From NCBI GenBank assembly GCA_009594995.1, contig VOPR01000078.1, positions 1 to 64,000 on the forward strand: 64,000 nt of DNA, read 5' to 3'. Positions within the stretch are counted from its first letter, which is position 1, and every line of letters begins with the position of its first letter. Origin of the DNA: Nitrospira sp. (lineage in GTDB: Bacteria > Nitrospirota > Nitrospiria > Nitrospirales > Nitrospiraceae). This document shows positions 1 to 8,946 of the stretch, in pieces. The notes beneath the pieces were generated by a model, which was not told the DNA's origin, did not search any database, and was given only the letters and a program-made list of their open reading frames with translations. Position numbers and translations under genes: made by a program.

Positions 1-216
1 GAGAGCGTGTATCACCACCAGACCGGCGAGCAGCAGGGAAAGGAATCACAGCCCACGTTTTTTATGCACCGTAAGCTTGCTCGTCCCTATCACATCGACT
101 ATGCATTTGCTTCCGCAGATCTTCTTCAAGCTTCAAAAATTTCAGTCGGCCGGGCCGATGAGTGGCTCGCATTCAGTGATCACATGCCCATAGTGTTCGA
201 TATCGCCTGCGTCTAG
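1..216 (+). CDS. Endonuclease/exonuclease/phosphatase family protein, C-terminal end (partial)
   Basis: The reading frame is open from the first base of the window, so the gene begins upstream and only 71 C-terminal residues are visible. The segment PYHIDYAFAS and the terminal SDHMPIVFDI are the last two conserved blocks of the exonuclease III/DNase I-like (EEP) fold. In this fold the Asp of the HIDY block and the SDH triad end (here D-H) contribute to metal binding and catalysis. The substrate cannot be decided from this fragment: EEP members hydrolyse DNA, inositol phosphates or sphingomyelin. The next gene lies on the opposite strand, so the two are convergent. Confidence 0.7.
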   Translation, partial: ESVYHHQTGEQQGKESQPTFFMHRKLARPYHIDYAFASADLLQASKISVGRADEWLAFSDHMPIVFDIACV

Positions 217-317
217 TTTACGGTTCAGACCGATAAGTAGCGGTACCGCTAGAAAATAACCAACGGAACACAAGAACGGCTCAATAGCTCTCAACTTCTC
301 TCCGCAGCCGTTCAGCC

Positions 318-887
318 CTAGGCCGGTGCGTTACCCGGCTTCCACTTGATGCTACAACCGACACTGGCTTTTTGATCGGAATTCAACGGCTTTCCGCTCA
401 GGACGGCATCGATCGCGGCGCGGAGATCTCGGCCGGTGACCGGCCTGTTGTTGCCGGGACGTGAGTCGTCCAATTGGCCTCGATACACCAGTCGACGCTG
501 CCGGTCGAACAGGAAAAAGTCCGGCGTGCAGACGGCCCGGTAGGCTTTCGCGACCTCCTGCGTGTCATCGCAGCAGAACGGGAAGGAGAAGGCCAGCCGC
601 TCGGCCATTTCTTTCAAGCGCGGAGGTGCGTCGTCCGGATACGACTTCGTATCGTTGCTGCTGATTGCGATAAGCCCCAGTCCGGCATCTGCATAGTCTC
701 GCCCGATCCTGGCGATCTCCTGCTCCACATGCACCACATAGGGACAATGGCGGCAGATGAACATCACCAGGAACGCCGCCTTCTCATTGAACGATTCCAA
801 GCGGTAGATCTGACTATTCACCACATCACGCAATGAGAAATCAGGGGCATTGGTTCCGAGCGGGAGCATAGCCGATTCGACCGCCAT
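318..887 (-). CDS. Thioredoxin-like (AhpC/TSA-Redoxin) family protein
   Basis: A 189-residue thioredoxin-fold protein. The N-terminal part (GTNAPDFSLRDV) is the typical AhpC/TSA opening, and the active-site region reads FICRHCPYVVHVEQEI (residues about 48-63), a CxxC-type motif with cis-Pro-like CTPDFFLFD further on (about residue 125). It probably acts as a thiol oxidoreductase; no export signal is seen. The start is set at the second of two adjacent ATGs because AGGAGG lies 5 nt upstream of it; a longer frame to position 956 has no ribosome site. Proteins of this type are often annotated as thioredoxin family protein without known substrate. Confidence 0.85.
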   Translation of the reverse strand: MAVESAMLPLGTNAPDFSLRDVVNSQIYRLESFNEKAAFLVMFICRHCPYVVHVEQEIARIGRDYADAGLGLIAISSNDTKSYPDDAPPRLKEMAERLAFSFPFCCDDTQEVAKAYRAVCTPDFFLFDRQRRLVYRGQLDDSRPGNNRPVTGRDLRAAIDAVLSGKPLNSDQKASVGCSIKWKPGNAPA

Positions 888-1042
888 CATGACCTCCTGA
901 GGGATAGGCACACACCACGAGGTGTCCACCCTACAATTGCGTGACTGATGATTCAAGCGTCGACAGCATTGACCTCTCTTCCCTGCCCCCAGTATTCTGC
1001 CAATGAACGCCGGACATCATTTACTGACCCAGTGAGGACTCC

Positions 1043-1465
1043 ATGCAATTCGATGCCGCGCTGGCCGCGCAGGATACCCTACAGGAATCAGAAGCCGAAC
1101 TTGGTGCCGATTGGGACCAGGCCATTGAGCTCGAACAAACCTTCTCCTCCAATGCCGGATCCACAGCCCGCGACGCCTATGAACAATTGCTCGCGTTGGC
1201 CGGTCGCCACCCCAAGGCACATCGTTTCCAGGCCTTCTGTATCTACATCACTTGGCAACAGGTGACGGAAGAGACCATCGCCCGTCATTTTGAAACAGGC
1301 ATGACGCTCTCCCAGGCCTATCTTGCCTCACCGGAGGGGAAGGATCCGCGGCACCTAGCCTATGTGGCCGAGCTGCTTGAGTCATTTCGCGCCGGCCTCG
1401 GACTGGACGAAGAAGACGACATCGTGGTGGAGTTTCGCAAGGACACGCCGAAGGGCGGCGACTGA
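1043..1465 (+). CDS. Conserved-looking hypothetical protein, 140 aa
   Basis: A 140-residue acidic, mostly helical protein with no motif I recognise. The centre (HPKAHRFQAFCIYITWQQVTEE) and the very acidic C-terminal region (LGLDEEDDIVVEF) are the most distinctive parts. The ATG is preceded by GAGGA at a good distance, which supports the start. It is the first of a run of plus-strand genes ending with the glycosyltransferase at 4028 and may be co-expressed with the TPR proteins that follow. No transmembrane segment or signal peptide is seen, so it is probably cytoplasmic. Function unknown. Confidence 0.7.
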   Translation: MQFDAALAAQDTLQESEAELGADWDQAIELEQTFSSNAGSTARDAYEQLLALAGRHPKAHRFQAFCIYITWQQVTEETIARHFETGMTLSQAYLASPEGKDPRHLAYVAELLESFRAGLGLDEEDDIVVEFRKDTPKGGD

Positions 1466-1549
1466 CCCGAGGCCTGAAACGTCAGTCGTCATATGACGCG
1501 TTTCACAAACGAGAGATGAGCGACGGCAGACGAATTACGGTTCTAAGAC

Positions 1550-2317
1550 ATGGCTGAAAACGACAAACACCGCGCACGCATTTTTCTCCATCGTGGCGAC
1601 CTCGTCCAGGCACGCGCCGCCTGGGAAGCGGCCGTCAAAGACGACCGGCTGACCGGAACTCAACGTGAACTCTCGAACAGCCTCGGCAACCTCGGCAACA
1701 CCTATGCCCTGGCCGGAGACTTGGAAAAGGCCGACACCTGTTACAAAGAAGTGCTGGCGATCCAACGCAATGAACAGGATCCACACGCCATCGCCCATAC
1801 ACTCGTCAATCTCGGCAACCTCTACATCGGCGCCGACAAGCCGGAAAAGGCCCGCCCCTACTATCTCGAAGCGCTGGACCTCCTGAAGCCGCTCAATGAC
1901 CATCGCGCGCTGGGCATCCTGTACCACAACCTCGCGATGGAAGAAGCCCGGCAGCAGCATTGGGATGAATCCGTCCGATTGTTCACGCAAGCGCTGGATT
2001 CCCATCGTGTCGTCGGCAACGAAGAAGGGCTTGCCGGCACCTACAGCCAGATGGGGAAGACGTTCCTCGACAGCGGCCGCACGGTCGAGGCGGAACGTTG
2101 CTTCAACAACGCCTCCGAACATTTCATCAAGCTCGGGAACCCGGCGGGCGAGGCCGCTGTGCTGAGGGAGCTCGCCGACCTGTATGAAACGCGACAGGAT
2201 ACTGTTGCGGCCATCCGCTGCGTGGAGCGACTCCAGCACCTGGCGCTGGGCACAGGCCGCGCCCCCTCCTCTGCGGATCGAGATCGCCTGGCACGGCTCC
2301 GTGCCGCCCGTAGCTGA
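1550..2317 (+). CDS. Tetratricopeptide repeat protein, 255 aa
   Basis: The protein is almost entirely TPR helix pairs. Successive repeats can be read at about residues 8-40, 45-80 (LGNLGNTYALAGDLEKAD), 85-118 (LVNLGNLYIGADKPEKA), 125-158 (LYHNLAMEEARQQHWDES), 165-198 (YSQMGKTFLDSGRTVEAE) and 205-235. This is the TPR_12/kinesin-light-chain style with 40-residue spacing and is expected to be a protein-protein interaction scaffold. There is no signal peptide, so a cytoplasmic location is likely. A second, smaller TPR-like gene follows in the same direction. Partner and pathway cannot be inferred from sequence alone. Confidence 0.85.
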   Translation: MAENDKHRARIFLHRGDLVQARAAWEAAVKDDRLTGTQRELSNSLGNLGNTYALAGDLEKADTCYKEVLAIQRNEQDPHAIAHTLVNLGNLYIGADKPEKARPYYLEALDLLKPLNDHRALGILYHNLAMEEARQQHWDESVRLFTQALDSHRVVGNEEGLAGTYSQMGKTFLDSGRTVEAERCFNNASEHFIKLGNPAGEAAVLRELADLYETRQDTVAAIRCVERLQHLALGTGRAPSSADRDRLARLRAARS

Positions 2318-2383
2318 ACGAAGGAGGGTGATGGTAGAATCCGCCCTCATTGAACCGATCAACCGTGCTTCACAAGGAGCCTC

Positions 2384-2701
2384 ATGGATATCAGCGCATT
2401 TCGCCAAATGGTTGAAAAGAACCCGAAGGGATTTCTGGGCCGCTACGGCCTTGGCAATAAAATTTTGCAGGAGGGCGGCAGCGTCGAAGAGGCCGCCGAG
2501 CACCTCACTGTCGCCACCCAATTGGATCCGACGCATGTCGCATCGCACCTCGCCCTCGGACGGGCGCTGGTCTCACTCGGCAAAAAGGAAGAAGCCAAAC
2601 CCGTGTTGAAAGCGGGCATCGATGCCGCCGTCTCGGGCCGATCCAACGGCGGCGTGGATCTCGTTCCTGAACTGCAGCAGCTGTTGCGGACGCTCGGCTA
2701 G
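2384..2701 (+). CDS. Small TPR-like protein, 105 aa
   Basis: A 105-residue helical protein with one and a half TPR-like units: GNKILQEGGSVEEAAEHLTV at about 24-43 and LGRALVSLGKKEEAKPVLKA at about 57-76. The start ATG follows AAGGAG at 4 nt. It lies 66 bp downstream of the larger TPR gene and 17 bp upstream of the next small gene, which suggests one transcription unit. It is probably a cytoplasmic adaptor; no enzyme motif is present. Confidence 0.8.
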   Translation: MDISAFRQMVEKNPKGFLGRYGLGNKILQEGGSVEEAAEHLTVATQLDPTHVASHLALGRALVSLGKKEEAKPVLKAGIDAAVSGRSNGGVDLVPELQQLLRTLG

Positions 2702-2718
2702 AATAGGATGGAGGCCCT

Positions 2719-2919
2719 ATGAATCTCGACGCAGCCAGACAGCGGATTGAATCCGCCATCACACAATATGGCCAGCATGCAGCCATGGCGATCGAACTGG
2801 TGATTAACGAGGTCCGGTCCGACATGGGTCGCGAGGCGGTGAATGAATTGATCGACGAATTCGACCTCGAACTCATGTACAACATCGCCCCAATGGAATC
2901 CGACTACTCGAATAGCTGA
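2719..2919 (+). CDS. Small hypothetical protein, 66 aa
   Basis: A 66-residue acidic helical protein (ARQRIESAITQYGQHAAMAI followed by EAVNELIDEFDLELMYNI). The ATG is preceded by GGAGG with normal spacing, and the gene sits 17 bp after the TPR-like gene and 29 bp before the glycosyltransferase gene, so it is almost certainly translated. No known domain is recognised. Its size and charge would suit a small regulatory or adaptor protein, but this is only a guess. Confidence 0.7.
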   Translation: MNLDAARQRIESAITQYGQHAAMAIELVINEVRSDMGREAVNELIDEFDLELMYNIAPMESDYSNS

Positions 2920-2948
2920 GCCCGGATGACGCTGTTCAGCACCCTGCC

Positions 2949-4028
2949 ATGCCGCTGATCTGGTGTTCCATCTCCGGCCACGGCTACGGGCACGCGGCAC
3001 AAGTGGTGCCGGTACTCAATGCGTTGGGCCGGCTGGTGCCGAACCTCCAGGCCCTCCTCCGGACAACCGTCCCCGCCGGCTTCTTCGAACCGCGCCTCGA
3101 CATCCCTTGGCGGCTCAGCGCCTCCCAGCAGGATGTGGGTTGCATTCAGAATGGGCCGTTGACGATCGATGTCCCCGGCACGTGGGCCGCCCACCAATCC
3201 CTGCACACCGATTGGGAGAAGAAAATCCAAGCGGAGGCTGCGCTCATCCGTGATGCCGGCCCCGCCTGTGTCCTCTCCGATATCTCCCATCTCGGCATTG
3301 CCGCCGGCTCGGCCGCCGGAATCCCGACCATCGGACTCTGTTCCCTGTCCTGGGATCTCGTTTTGTCCCCCTTCGTCAATCCAGCCACGCCGGAGCATGC
3401 CGCCATCATTCACCGGATTCGCGAGGCCTATGCGAAAGCCGACTGCTTTCTGCGCGTAGCCCCAGGCCTTGAGATCACCGCCTTTCGCAACAGGCTCGAG
3501 GTTGGTCCCATCGCCGAACCAGCCGAACCTCAGAACGACAGGCTCCGTAAGGCCATCAAGGCTGACATAACGGATCGAGTCGTCCTGGTAGGGTTCGGCG
3601 GAATCCCTCTGCAAAACCCTCCGTTTGAGCAGATGGAGGCGATGCACGACCACCGCTTTCTCTTCGATGGCCCTCTCCCCAGTGGGCTGAGCAGAGTCAC
3701 ATCTCTCTCTGCGGTGGGACTTCCCTTCAAAGAGGTGCTGGCCTCGATGGACTTGGTCCTGACCAAGCCGGGATATGGCACCATCGTCGAAGCTGTCGCG
3801 CTCGGCATACCGGTCGTCTACGTACGACGATACAATTTCGCCGACGAGCAATCGCTCGTAGACTACCTGCACCGGTATGGGCGAGGGGCGGAACTCACAG
3901 TCGATGATTTTTATCGGGGACAATGGATGCCGGCCATCCGACAGGCACTGACACACACACCCGCCTCGCCCCCGCCGCCGCTGTCCGGTGCCCAGGACGC
4001 CGCAGACATTCTGTATACGTATTTCTAA
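2949..4028 (+). CDS. GT-B fold glycosyltransferase-like protein
   Basis: The 359-residue protein opens with IWCSISGHGYGHAAQVVPVL, a Gly/His-rich first strand-loop typical of GT-B glycosyltransferases of the MurG/UGT type, and ends with LTKPGYGTIVEAVALGIPVV (about residues 277-296), the C-terminal nucleotide-sugar-binding block of GT28-like enzymes. The central part VVLVGFGGIPL is the start of the second Rossmann-like domain. The probable role is transfer of a sugar from a nucleotide donor; donor and acceptor are unknown. A similar N-terminal fold occurs in proteins fused to sugar kinases, but no kinase domain is present here. It ends the plus-strand run of small genes; no strong ribosome site precedes the ATG. 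Confidence 0.75.
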   Translation: MPLIWCSISGHGYGHAAQVVPVLNALGRLVPNLQALLRTTVPAGFFEPRLDIPWRLSASQQDVGCIQNGPLTIDVPGTWAAHQSLHTDWEKKIQAEAALIRDAGPACVLSDISHLGIAAGSAAGIPTIGLCSLSWDLVLSPFVNPATPEHAAIIHRIREAYAKADCFLRVAPGLEITAFRNRLEVGPIAEPAEPQNDRLRKAIKADITDRVVLVGFGGIPLQNPPFEQMEAMHDHRFLFDGPLPSGLSRVTSLSAVGLPFKEVLASMDLVLTKPGYGTIVEAVALGIPVVYVRRYNFADEQSLVDYLHRYGRGAELTVDDFYRGQWMPAIRQALTHTPASPPPPLSGAQDAADILYTYF

Positions 4029-4152
4029 ACACAAGACGGCGTTTCTTCCACGCCCGCACAAACTTACATCCGATTAGTCGTTTTTCGCGTACAGTGTTAT
4101 AGTGTGCCCTATTCTGATTCTGAGGATTGCCGCCCGCGCCTAGGCCGACTGC

Positions 4153-4758
4153 ATGGAAGCTGCCTCCCGACAAGCCGCATCGACGATCGAACCGAAACTC
4201 CTGGCCCGCGTGGCCAAGGGCGATCAACAGGCATTCGGCCAGCTCTACGATCAATCCAGCACCCTGCTCTTTACCCTGGCCTATCGCATTCTCAATGACC
4301 GCGACGAGGCGGCGGAACTACTTCAGGATGTCTATCTCGAAGTCTGGCGAAAAATCGCGAAATATGATGTCGGCCGTGGCAGTCCCATCGCCTGGCTGGT
4401 GACGCTCACGCGCAGCCGCGCCATCGACCGGCTGCGCTCACGCGCCTCTCGCGGACAACATGTCGTCGCTGACTCGTTTGAACACCCGCTGGTTTCCGTC
4501 ACGCCCGACGTCAGCCCGAATCCGTACGAAGCCAGGGAAGATACGGAGATGCGGCAACTGATGGCCAAGGCGATTCTCGATCTCCCGCTGCCGCAACAAC
4601 AGGCTATTGAAATGGCGTTTTATCAGGGGCTGACGCATACGGAAATCGCTGCCAAACTGAATCAGCCGTTGGGAACGGTGAAAACCAGAATTAAACTGGC
4701 GATGACCAAACTCCGCGCCTCACTGCAGGAATCGTTACCGCAAGGTCAGCAGCTATGA
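4153..4758 (+). CDS. ECF-type RNA polymerase sigma factor (SigK-like)
   Basis: A 201-residue sigma-70 family protein with only regions 2 and 4. Region 2 is seen as DQQAFGQLYDQSSTLLFTLA and DEAAELLQDVYLEVWRKIAKY (about residues 25-75), with the DNA-melting segment SPIAWLVTLTRSRAIDRLRS. Region 4 is LDLPLPQQQAIEMAFYQGLT followed by the helix-turn-helix HTEIAAKLNQPLGTVKTRIK (about 140-185). The next gene overlaps it by 4 nt (ATGA) and encodes a membrane anti-sigma factor, so its activity is expected to be held at the membrane until a signal arrives. The pair resembles SigK/RskA systems, which commonly respond to redox or envelope stress; the signal here is unknown. Confidence 0.93.
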   Translation: MEAASRQAASTIEPKLLARVAKGDQQAFGQLYDQSSTLLFTLAYRILNDRDEAAELLQDVYLEVWRKIAKYDVGRGSPIAWLVTLTRSRAIDRLRSRASRGQHVVADSFEHPLVSVTPDVSPNPYEAREDTEMRQLMAKAILDLPLPQQQAIEMAFYQGLTHTEIAAKLNQPLGTVKTRIKLAMTKLRASLQESLPQGQQL

Positions 4759-5771
4759 CACACGAGGAGCTCGAAGAAGCGGTTCCCCTCTACGCGATCG
4801 GCGCCCTCGAACGCTCGGAGCGGCAGGCGATCGAAGCGCATCTCCTGTCGGGGTGCGCCGCCTGCCATGCCGCGCTCAAGGATTATCAAACCGTGGCCTC
4901 CCTGCTGCCCTTCGGACTGACGCCCGCCACACCGCCTAATACGCTGAAAGCCAAAATCATGATGGCTCCGGCGCCGGTCCCAGGGGCCATGGAGGTGGAG
5001 CCGCCCGGCCCCCGATCGAGTCTTGAACCGGGCGAATGGATGAACCACCTGTTTCCTCCGATTGCCCCGGCCCGCTCGTTGCCTTTCCGCCTGGCCATGG
5101 CATGTGCCGCTGTCGCTCTTGTGGGTGGAGGCGGCTATCTCGCATGGCAGAATTACATCCAGACCACGCAACGTTCGGGTGAAATCCAGCAACTCCAGAC
5201 GGCGGTGCAACAGGAAACCTCGCGCGCGACGGCCTTGCAATCGGAGTTACACCAACGCGAGCTCACTCTTGGCTCGATGAAATCTGAATTGGAGCAACGC
5301 ACCACCGAGGTCGCCGAATTACGGGATCAATTGCTTCAACGGGAAGCCGAGCTGGATGATGCGCATCAGCAACTCACTCTGCATGACAGTTCATTGCAGC
5401 GGCTTGCCCAGCAAAGCGAAACATTTGTCGCGCTGTTCAAAAATCCCGCGTCGAAAGTTGTCTTACTATCCGGCTCCGACATGGCGAAAGCGGCCGGCGC
5501 ATTTCTCCTGGTCGATCCCGCGAGCAAGAAGGCATGGTTGTATGCCTTCAACTTACCGACTCTGCCGAGCGGAAAAGTCTATCAACTCTGGGCCATAGAC
5601 GATAAACCGGTGAGTGCGGGCATCTTCGGCCTCGACTCTGGGCAGAAGGCCCGCATGTTGATCAAGAATATGGCGGAGTTCCCACGGATGAAGAAATTCG
5701 CCGTAACCGTGGAGCCAGACGGCGGACGCCCCGAGCCGACGGGCGCCATTTATTTGATCGGCCAGATTTAA
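4755..5771 (+). CDS. Membrane anti-sigma factor, RskA-like with coiled coil
   Basis: 338 residues with the expected RskA layout: an N-terminal cytoplasmic domain with a possible zinc site (EAHLLSGCAACHAAL, about residues 26-40), one transmembrane helix (LAMACAAVALVGGGGYLAWQ, about 112-131), a long Gln/Glu-rich coiled coil (about 140-220) and a C-terminal anti-sigma-K domain (YAFNLPTLPSGKVYQLWAID, about 262-281). It probably binds and inhibits the ECF sigma factor encoded immediately upstream. The start overlaps the sigma stop by 4 nt, implying coupled translation. The coiled coil between membrane helix and sensor domain is longer than in simple RskA proteins and may set a distance or mediate dimerisation in the periplasm. 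Confidence 0.9.
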   Translation: MTHEELEEAVPLYAIGALERSERQAIEAHLLSGCAACHAALKDYQTVASLLPFGLTPATPPNTLKAKIMMAPAPVPGAMEVEPPGPRSSLEPGEWMNHLFPPIAPARSLPFRLAMACAAVALVGGGGYLAWQNYIQTTQRSGEIQQLQTAVQQETSRATALQSELHQRELTLGSMKSELEQRTTEVAELRDQLLQREAELDDAHQQLTLHDSSLQRLAQQSETFVALFKNPASKVVLLSGSDMAKAAGAFLLVDPASKKAWLYAFNLPTLPSGKVYQLWAIDDKPVSAGIFGLDSGQKARMLIKNMAEFPRMKKFAVTVEPDGGRPEPTGAIYLIGQI

Positions 5772-5887
5772 CCAGTCCCGGCGTTCGGTCCCTCCTCTCC
5801 CCGCTGCCGTTCGACGCCGCAAACGTGCTAACATCCCGCGCAGATTCCTGAGTACCCCATCCGCATAACCGAATCGACCACGACGGC

Positions 5888-6376
5888 ATGACTTCACTCC
5901 GCGATCTTGATACGCACTTCATGCAGCAGGCTTTGACCCTAGCCCGCTCAGCCGCATCGATCGGCGAAGTGCCGATTGCCGCCCTGCTGGTCCGCGACGG
6001 CATCGTGATCGCCGAAGCCCACAACCTCCGTGAAACCAAACAGGACCCCACCGCCCACGCGGAAGTCATCGCCATTCGGGAAGGAGCCCGGCAGACCAAC
6101 AGCTGGCGGCTCATCGATACCACCCTCTATGTCACGCTGGAACCCTGCACGATGTGCATCGGCGCCATTGTGCTCGCTCGCATTCCACGTCTGGTGTTCG
6201 GCGCGACCGACCCGAAGGCCGGCGCCTGTGGATCCATCATGAACATTCCACCCGAGCCGCGGTTGAATCATCGAGTGGAGGTCGTCGAAGGGGTGTGCGC
6301 GGAAGAAAGTCAGGCGTTGTTGCAGGATTTTTTTCGACGACTGAGAAGAGAATCCGCGCAGCGGGAGACGCCCTAG
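5888..6376 (+). CDS. tadA: tRNA-specific adenosine deaminase
   Basis: The 162-residue protein carries the cytidine/deoxycytidylate deaminase zinc signature: TAHAEVIAIR (the HAE block, with Glu as proton shuttle) and LEPCTMCIGAI (PCxxC, zinc Cys pair). The block GATDPKAGACGSIMNI after it matches bacterial TadA, which converts A34 to inosine in tRNA-Arg(ACG). Length is normal for the family. The stop overlaps that of the convergent phosphopantetheinyl transferase gene by 4 bp, so transcripts from the two sides must overlap. The ATG lacks a clear ribosome site. Confidence 0.93.
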   Translation: MTSLRDLDTHFMQQALTLARSAASIGEVPIAALLVRDGIVIAEAHNLRETKQDPTAHAEVIAIREGARQTNSWRLIDTTLYVTLEPCTMCIGAIVLARIPRLVFGATDPKAGACGSIMNIPPEPRLNHRVEVVEGVCAEESQALLQDFFRRLRRESAQRETP

Positions 6377-7137
6377 CGCGTAAAAAATGCCGTGGCATCG
6401 AAGGTCTGCAGGGTCCAGCCCTCGCCTTCCACTGCCAGCGCCCCGGCCAGGCCATCCAACAACGGGAGCGCCTGAACCAGCCAACCCGGGTCGAACGTTC
6501 CCGATTCGGCTAACCGCACCCGAGCAGACGGCGACTGTCCTTCGAACAGAATCTCGAATCGATCCAGTCCAAGCGAGAGTCCCACGCCCCGCCCTTTGAG
6601 ATAGGCTTCTTTCGCCGTCCAATAGCGATAAAACAGCCGTTGTTGCGCATCGCCCTGCAGGGTCGCGAGCGCTTGCGATTCCCCCGGGGCAAAAAACCGT
6701 TGCGCCAACTTCAACGCCTCCACGTCCGGCTTGCGTACTTCTACATCCACCCCGACGGCACGTCCATTCGTCAGCGCCATGAGGGCATAGTCCCCGGAAT
6801 GGCTGAGACTGAACTCAAGGGATGGCAATAAGCCGGCTGAACCACCCACCGCCGGCTTGCCATGAACGCCCGTGACAAATTGGACCTGCCTCGGCTCTAG
6901 ATCTAGATAGCGGGCCAGAATCAGTCGCAGCAGGCCGTGCGAGAGAATGAACCGTTGACGATCCCGCTCAAACACAAATCGGGCGGCACGGGCCTGCTCA
7001 TCACTCGACAACAACGTCGCAAGCATGTCGCCCGCGCCGGCATACCGGAGGAGATCGCAGCACCAGACGTGCACATCCTGCCGACCGAGGAGAGGGAACG
7101 CTGAAGAAGCTGTGGAGAGATTTAACAACAGGGACAT
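6373..7137 (-). CDS. Sfp/Gsp-type 4'-phosphopantetheinyl transferase
   Basis: 254 residues of the Sfp superfamily. Key blocks are FSLSHSGDYALMAL (about residues 109-122), the metal-binding VGVDVEVRKPD (about 129-139) and FYRYWTAKEAYLKGRGVGLS (about 168-187, the W-x-x-KEA-x-x-K signature). It transfers the phosphopantetheine arm of coenzyme A to carrier-protein serines. Being the last gene of the NRPS-exporter-PPTase run, 30 bp after the ABC gene, it most likely activates the ACP and two PCP domains of the synthetase at 8947-18309. It might also serve other carrier proteins of the cell. Confidence 0.93.
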   Translation of the reverse strand: MSLLLNLSTASSAFPLLGRQDVHVWCCDLLRYAGAGDMLATLLSSDEQARAARFVFERDRQRFILSHGLLRLILARYLDLEPRQVQFVTGVHGKPAVGGSAGLLPSLEFSLSHSGDYALMALTNGRAVGVDVEVRKPDVEALKLAQRFFAPGESQALATLQGDAQQRLFYRYWTAKEAYLKGRGVGLSLGLDRFEILFEGQSPSARVRLAESGTFDPGWLVQALPLLDGLAGALAVEGEGWTLQTFDATAFFTR

Positions 7138-7167
7138 GTGCGATCTGCGGGCTCAACAGGACCGGCG

Positions 7168-8865
7168 TTATCCCGACGAGCGGGCCACCGGCTTGAGGAG
7201 TGGAGTCGTGCGGTGGGCGGCGCCATACGCACTACCGCTCGAGGTTTCTACAATTTTGCCTTCATCCAGTTTTAACACGCGGTCGCCCACATGGAAATAG
7301 CGGTCATCGTGCGTCACCACGATCACGCCTTTTCCGCGGGCGCGTAACTCCGGGAGCAACTCACCATAGAAGACGTCCTTGTATTGCGGGTCCTGATCGG
7401 CCGCCCATTCGTCAAACACATAGAAGGGGCGATCTTCCAGCATCGCCGTCACAAGCGCCAGGCGTTTGCGTTGCCCCTGCGACAAATTGATCGTGGAGTA
7501 CTCGCCGTTCTGAATGGTGACCTTGTGTTGGATGCGAAGCGTCTTCAGCCACCCATCCGCTTGACTGGCGACCAGGGAGGGATCCAACCCCAAGAGTTTC
7601 TTGAAGAGATAAAAATCCGAGAAGACCGCCGCGAAATGCTGCCGGTACCAATCCTGGGTGGTGGACGAGATCGCTTCCCCGTTGAGCGAGACCCGTCCTT
7701 GCTGCGGGAGGTACAGGCCGGTAAGCACCTTGACGAAGGTCGATTTACCGCTGCCGTTGCCGCCGATAATGAACACCAGTTCGCCGGACCGGATAGTCAA
7801 ATCCAACGGCCCCAAGCTGAACGAGCGCTCGTCCTCGCCTTTGGCTTCATAAGAGAAGGTCGCTTGAGAAAATTCCAGGCAATACGTCCCCTGGGCTACC
7901 GGTCGCTCGGCCCCTCCTTCCCGACTTCCCTCATCGAGCGCCAACCCGAGCGATTCGATCTTCTCCAGCGCCACTTGCCCGCGACTTAAGGTCGGCACCA
8001 TGCCGAGCAATCCCCACATCGGGCCGATCATGTACAACATCGCAAACGCATAACCGGTGAGGGATTCGCCGGACAAGGACAGCAGGCGTGGAAACAACAG
8101 GAGAATGACCCCGATGAGGCCGTAGAAGAGCACCTGGGTCCAGGAGTCGGTCGTGAGGTATTGTTTCGTGGTCACCAAATTATGGTGTCGCAGGGTCTCG
8201 GCAGACTGCCGGATATCCGTATCGACGAACGTCTCACGACGTCCGCGATGCAACATCAATTCCTTCATTCCCTCCGTCAAACTACGAAAGTGTTCGAAGA
8301 GGACTCCCTTCGCATCACGCACCGCCAGCGACGATTGCAGCACCCGGTTATACAGCTGACGATATCCCAGGAGACCCAGCACGGCGAGGATGACCACTCC
8401 GAGAAATGCCTGCCAGGAGAGCCAGGCAAGGTACAGCGAGCAACCGGCCAGAATCGCGACATTGATGGCCAGTCCCGGTAATCCGTTCACGGCCCAGGCC
8501 ATGGCGTTGGTGTCATCCGTCAAGGTGGCGAGAATCTCGTGAGCGCCACGCCGCTCCAACGTGCGATAGGGAGCACGCACGACCTTCCAGCAGAGATCCA
8601 TGCCCAGATTTAAGATCGTTTTCTGCGCGAAGGTGACCAGCAGAAGTTGGGAGAGGTAATTCGATCCGACTTTCAGCACCGCCAGCCCGATGAACGCCAC
8701 AGCAAACAGGTCCGAGGTCGATCCGGCCCCGTTGATCAGTTTGTTGATGACCGCCAGCAGCCCCACGCTGGAAAGGCCGGCCAGCAGCCCGGTCAGCACC
8801 ATCAGTACCATCATGGTTCTGGCGCCACGGAGCAGGAACAGGAGGAAGCGATACATTTTCATCAT
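7168..8865 (-). CDS. Cyclic-peptide-type ABC exporter (SyrD/PvdE family), fused TM and ATPase
   Basis: 565 residues: an N-terminal exporter membrane domain with about six helices (first two at residues 5-25 and 28-45) and a C-terminal ATPase. ATPase motifs are complete: Walker A IGGNGSGKST (about residue 372), signature LSQGQRKRLAL (about 470), Walker B FYVFDEWAADQDP (about 487) and switch His in VVTHDDRYF (about 521). The unusual Walker B context DEWAADQDP is typical of the SyrD/PvdE family, which exports peptide products of NRPS systems across the inner membrane. The gene is 81 bp downstream of the synthetase and co-directional, so export of its lipopeptide product is the natural role. Confidence 0.92.
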   Translation of the reverse strand: MMKMYRFLLFLLRGARTMMVLMVLTGLLAGLSSVGLLAVINKLINGAGSTSDLFAVAFIGLAVLKVGSNYLSQLLLVTFAQKTILNLGMDLCWKVVRAPYRTLERRGAHEILATLTDDTNAMAWAVNGLPGLAINVAILAGCSLYLAWLSWQAFLGVVILAVLGLLGYRQLYNRVLQSSLAVRDAKGVLFEHFRSLTEGMKELMLHRGRRETFVDTDIRQSAETLRHHNLVTTKQYLTTDSWTQVLFYGLIGVILLLFPRLLSLSGESLTGYAFAMLYMIGPMWGLLGMVPTLSRGQVALEKIESLGLALDEGSREGGAERPVAQGTYCLEFSQATFSYEAKGEDERSFSLGPLDLTIRSGELVFIIGGNGSGKSTFVKVLTGLYLPQQGRVSLNGEAISSTTQDWYRQHFAAVFSDFYLFKKLLGLDPSLVASQADGWLKTLRIQHKVTIQNGEYSTINLSQGQRKRLALVTAMLEDRPFYVFDEWAADQDPQYKDVFYGELLPELRARGKGVIVVTHDDRYFHVGDRVLKLDEGKIVETSSGSAYGAAHRTTPLLKPVARSSG

Positions 8866-8946
8866 GATGCGGGTGCTTTCAGCTCGCTGATACCAGCAGA
8901 CAATTCACACAGGCAGAGAAAACCGATGGCCACTAACGACATGCTG

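Noticed and set aside
2904..4061. Minus-strand frame of 385 codons across the glycosyltransferase
   Set aside because: The plus-strand protein has clear GT-B blocks; the antisense product has no fold signature.
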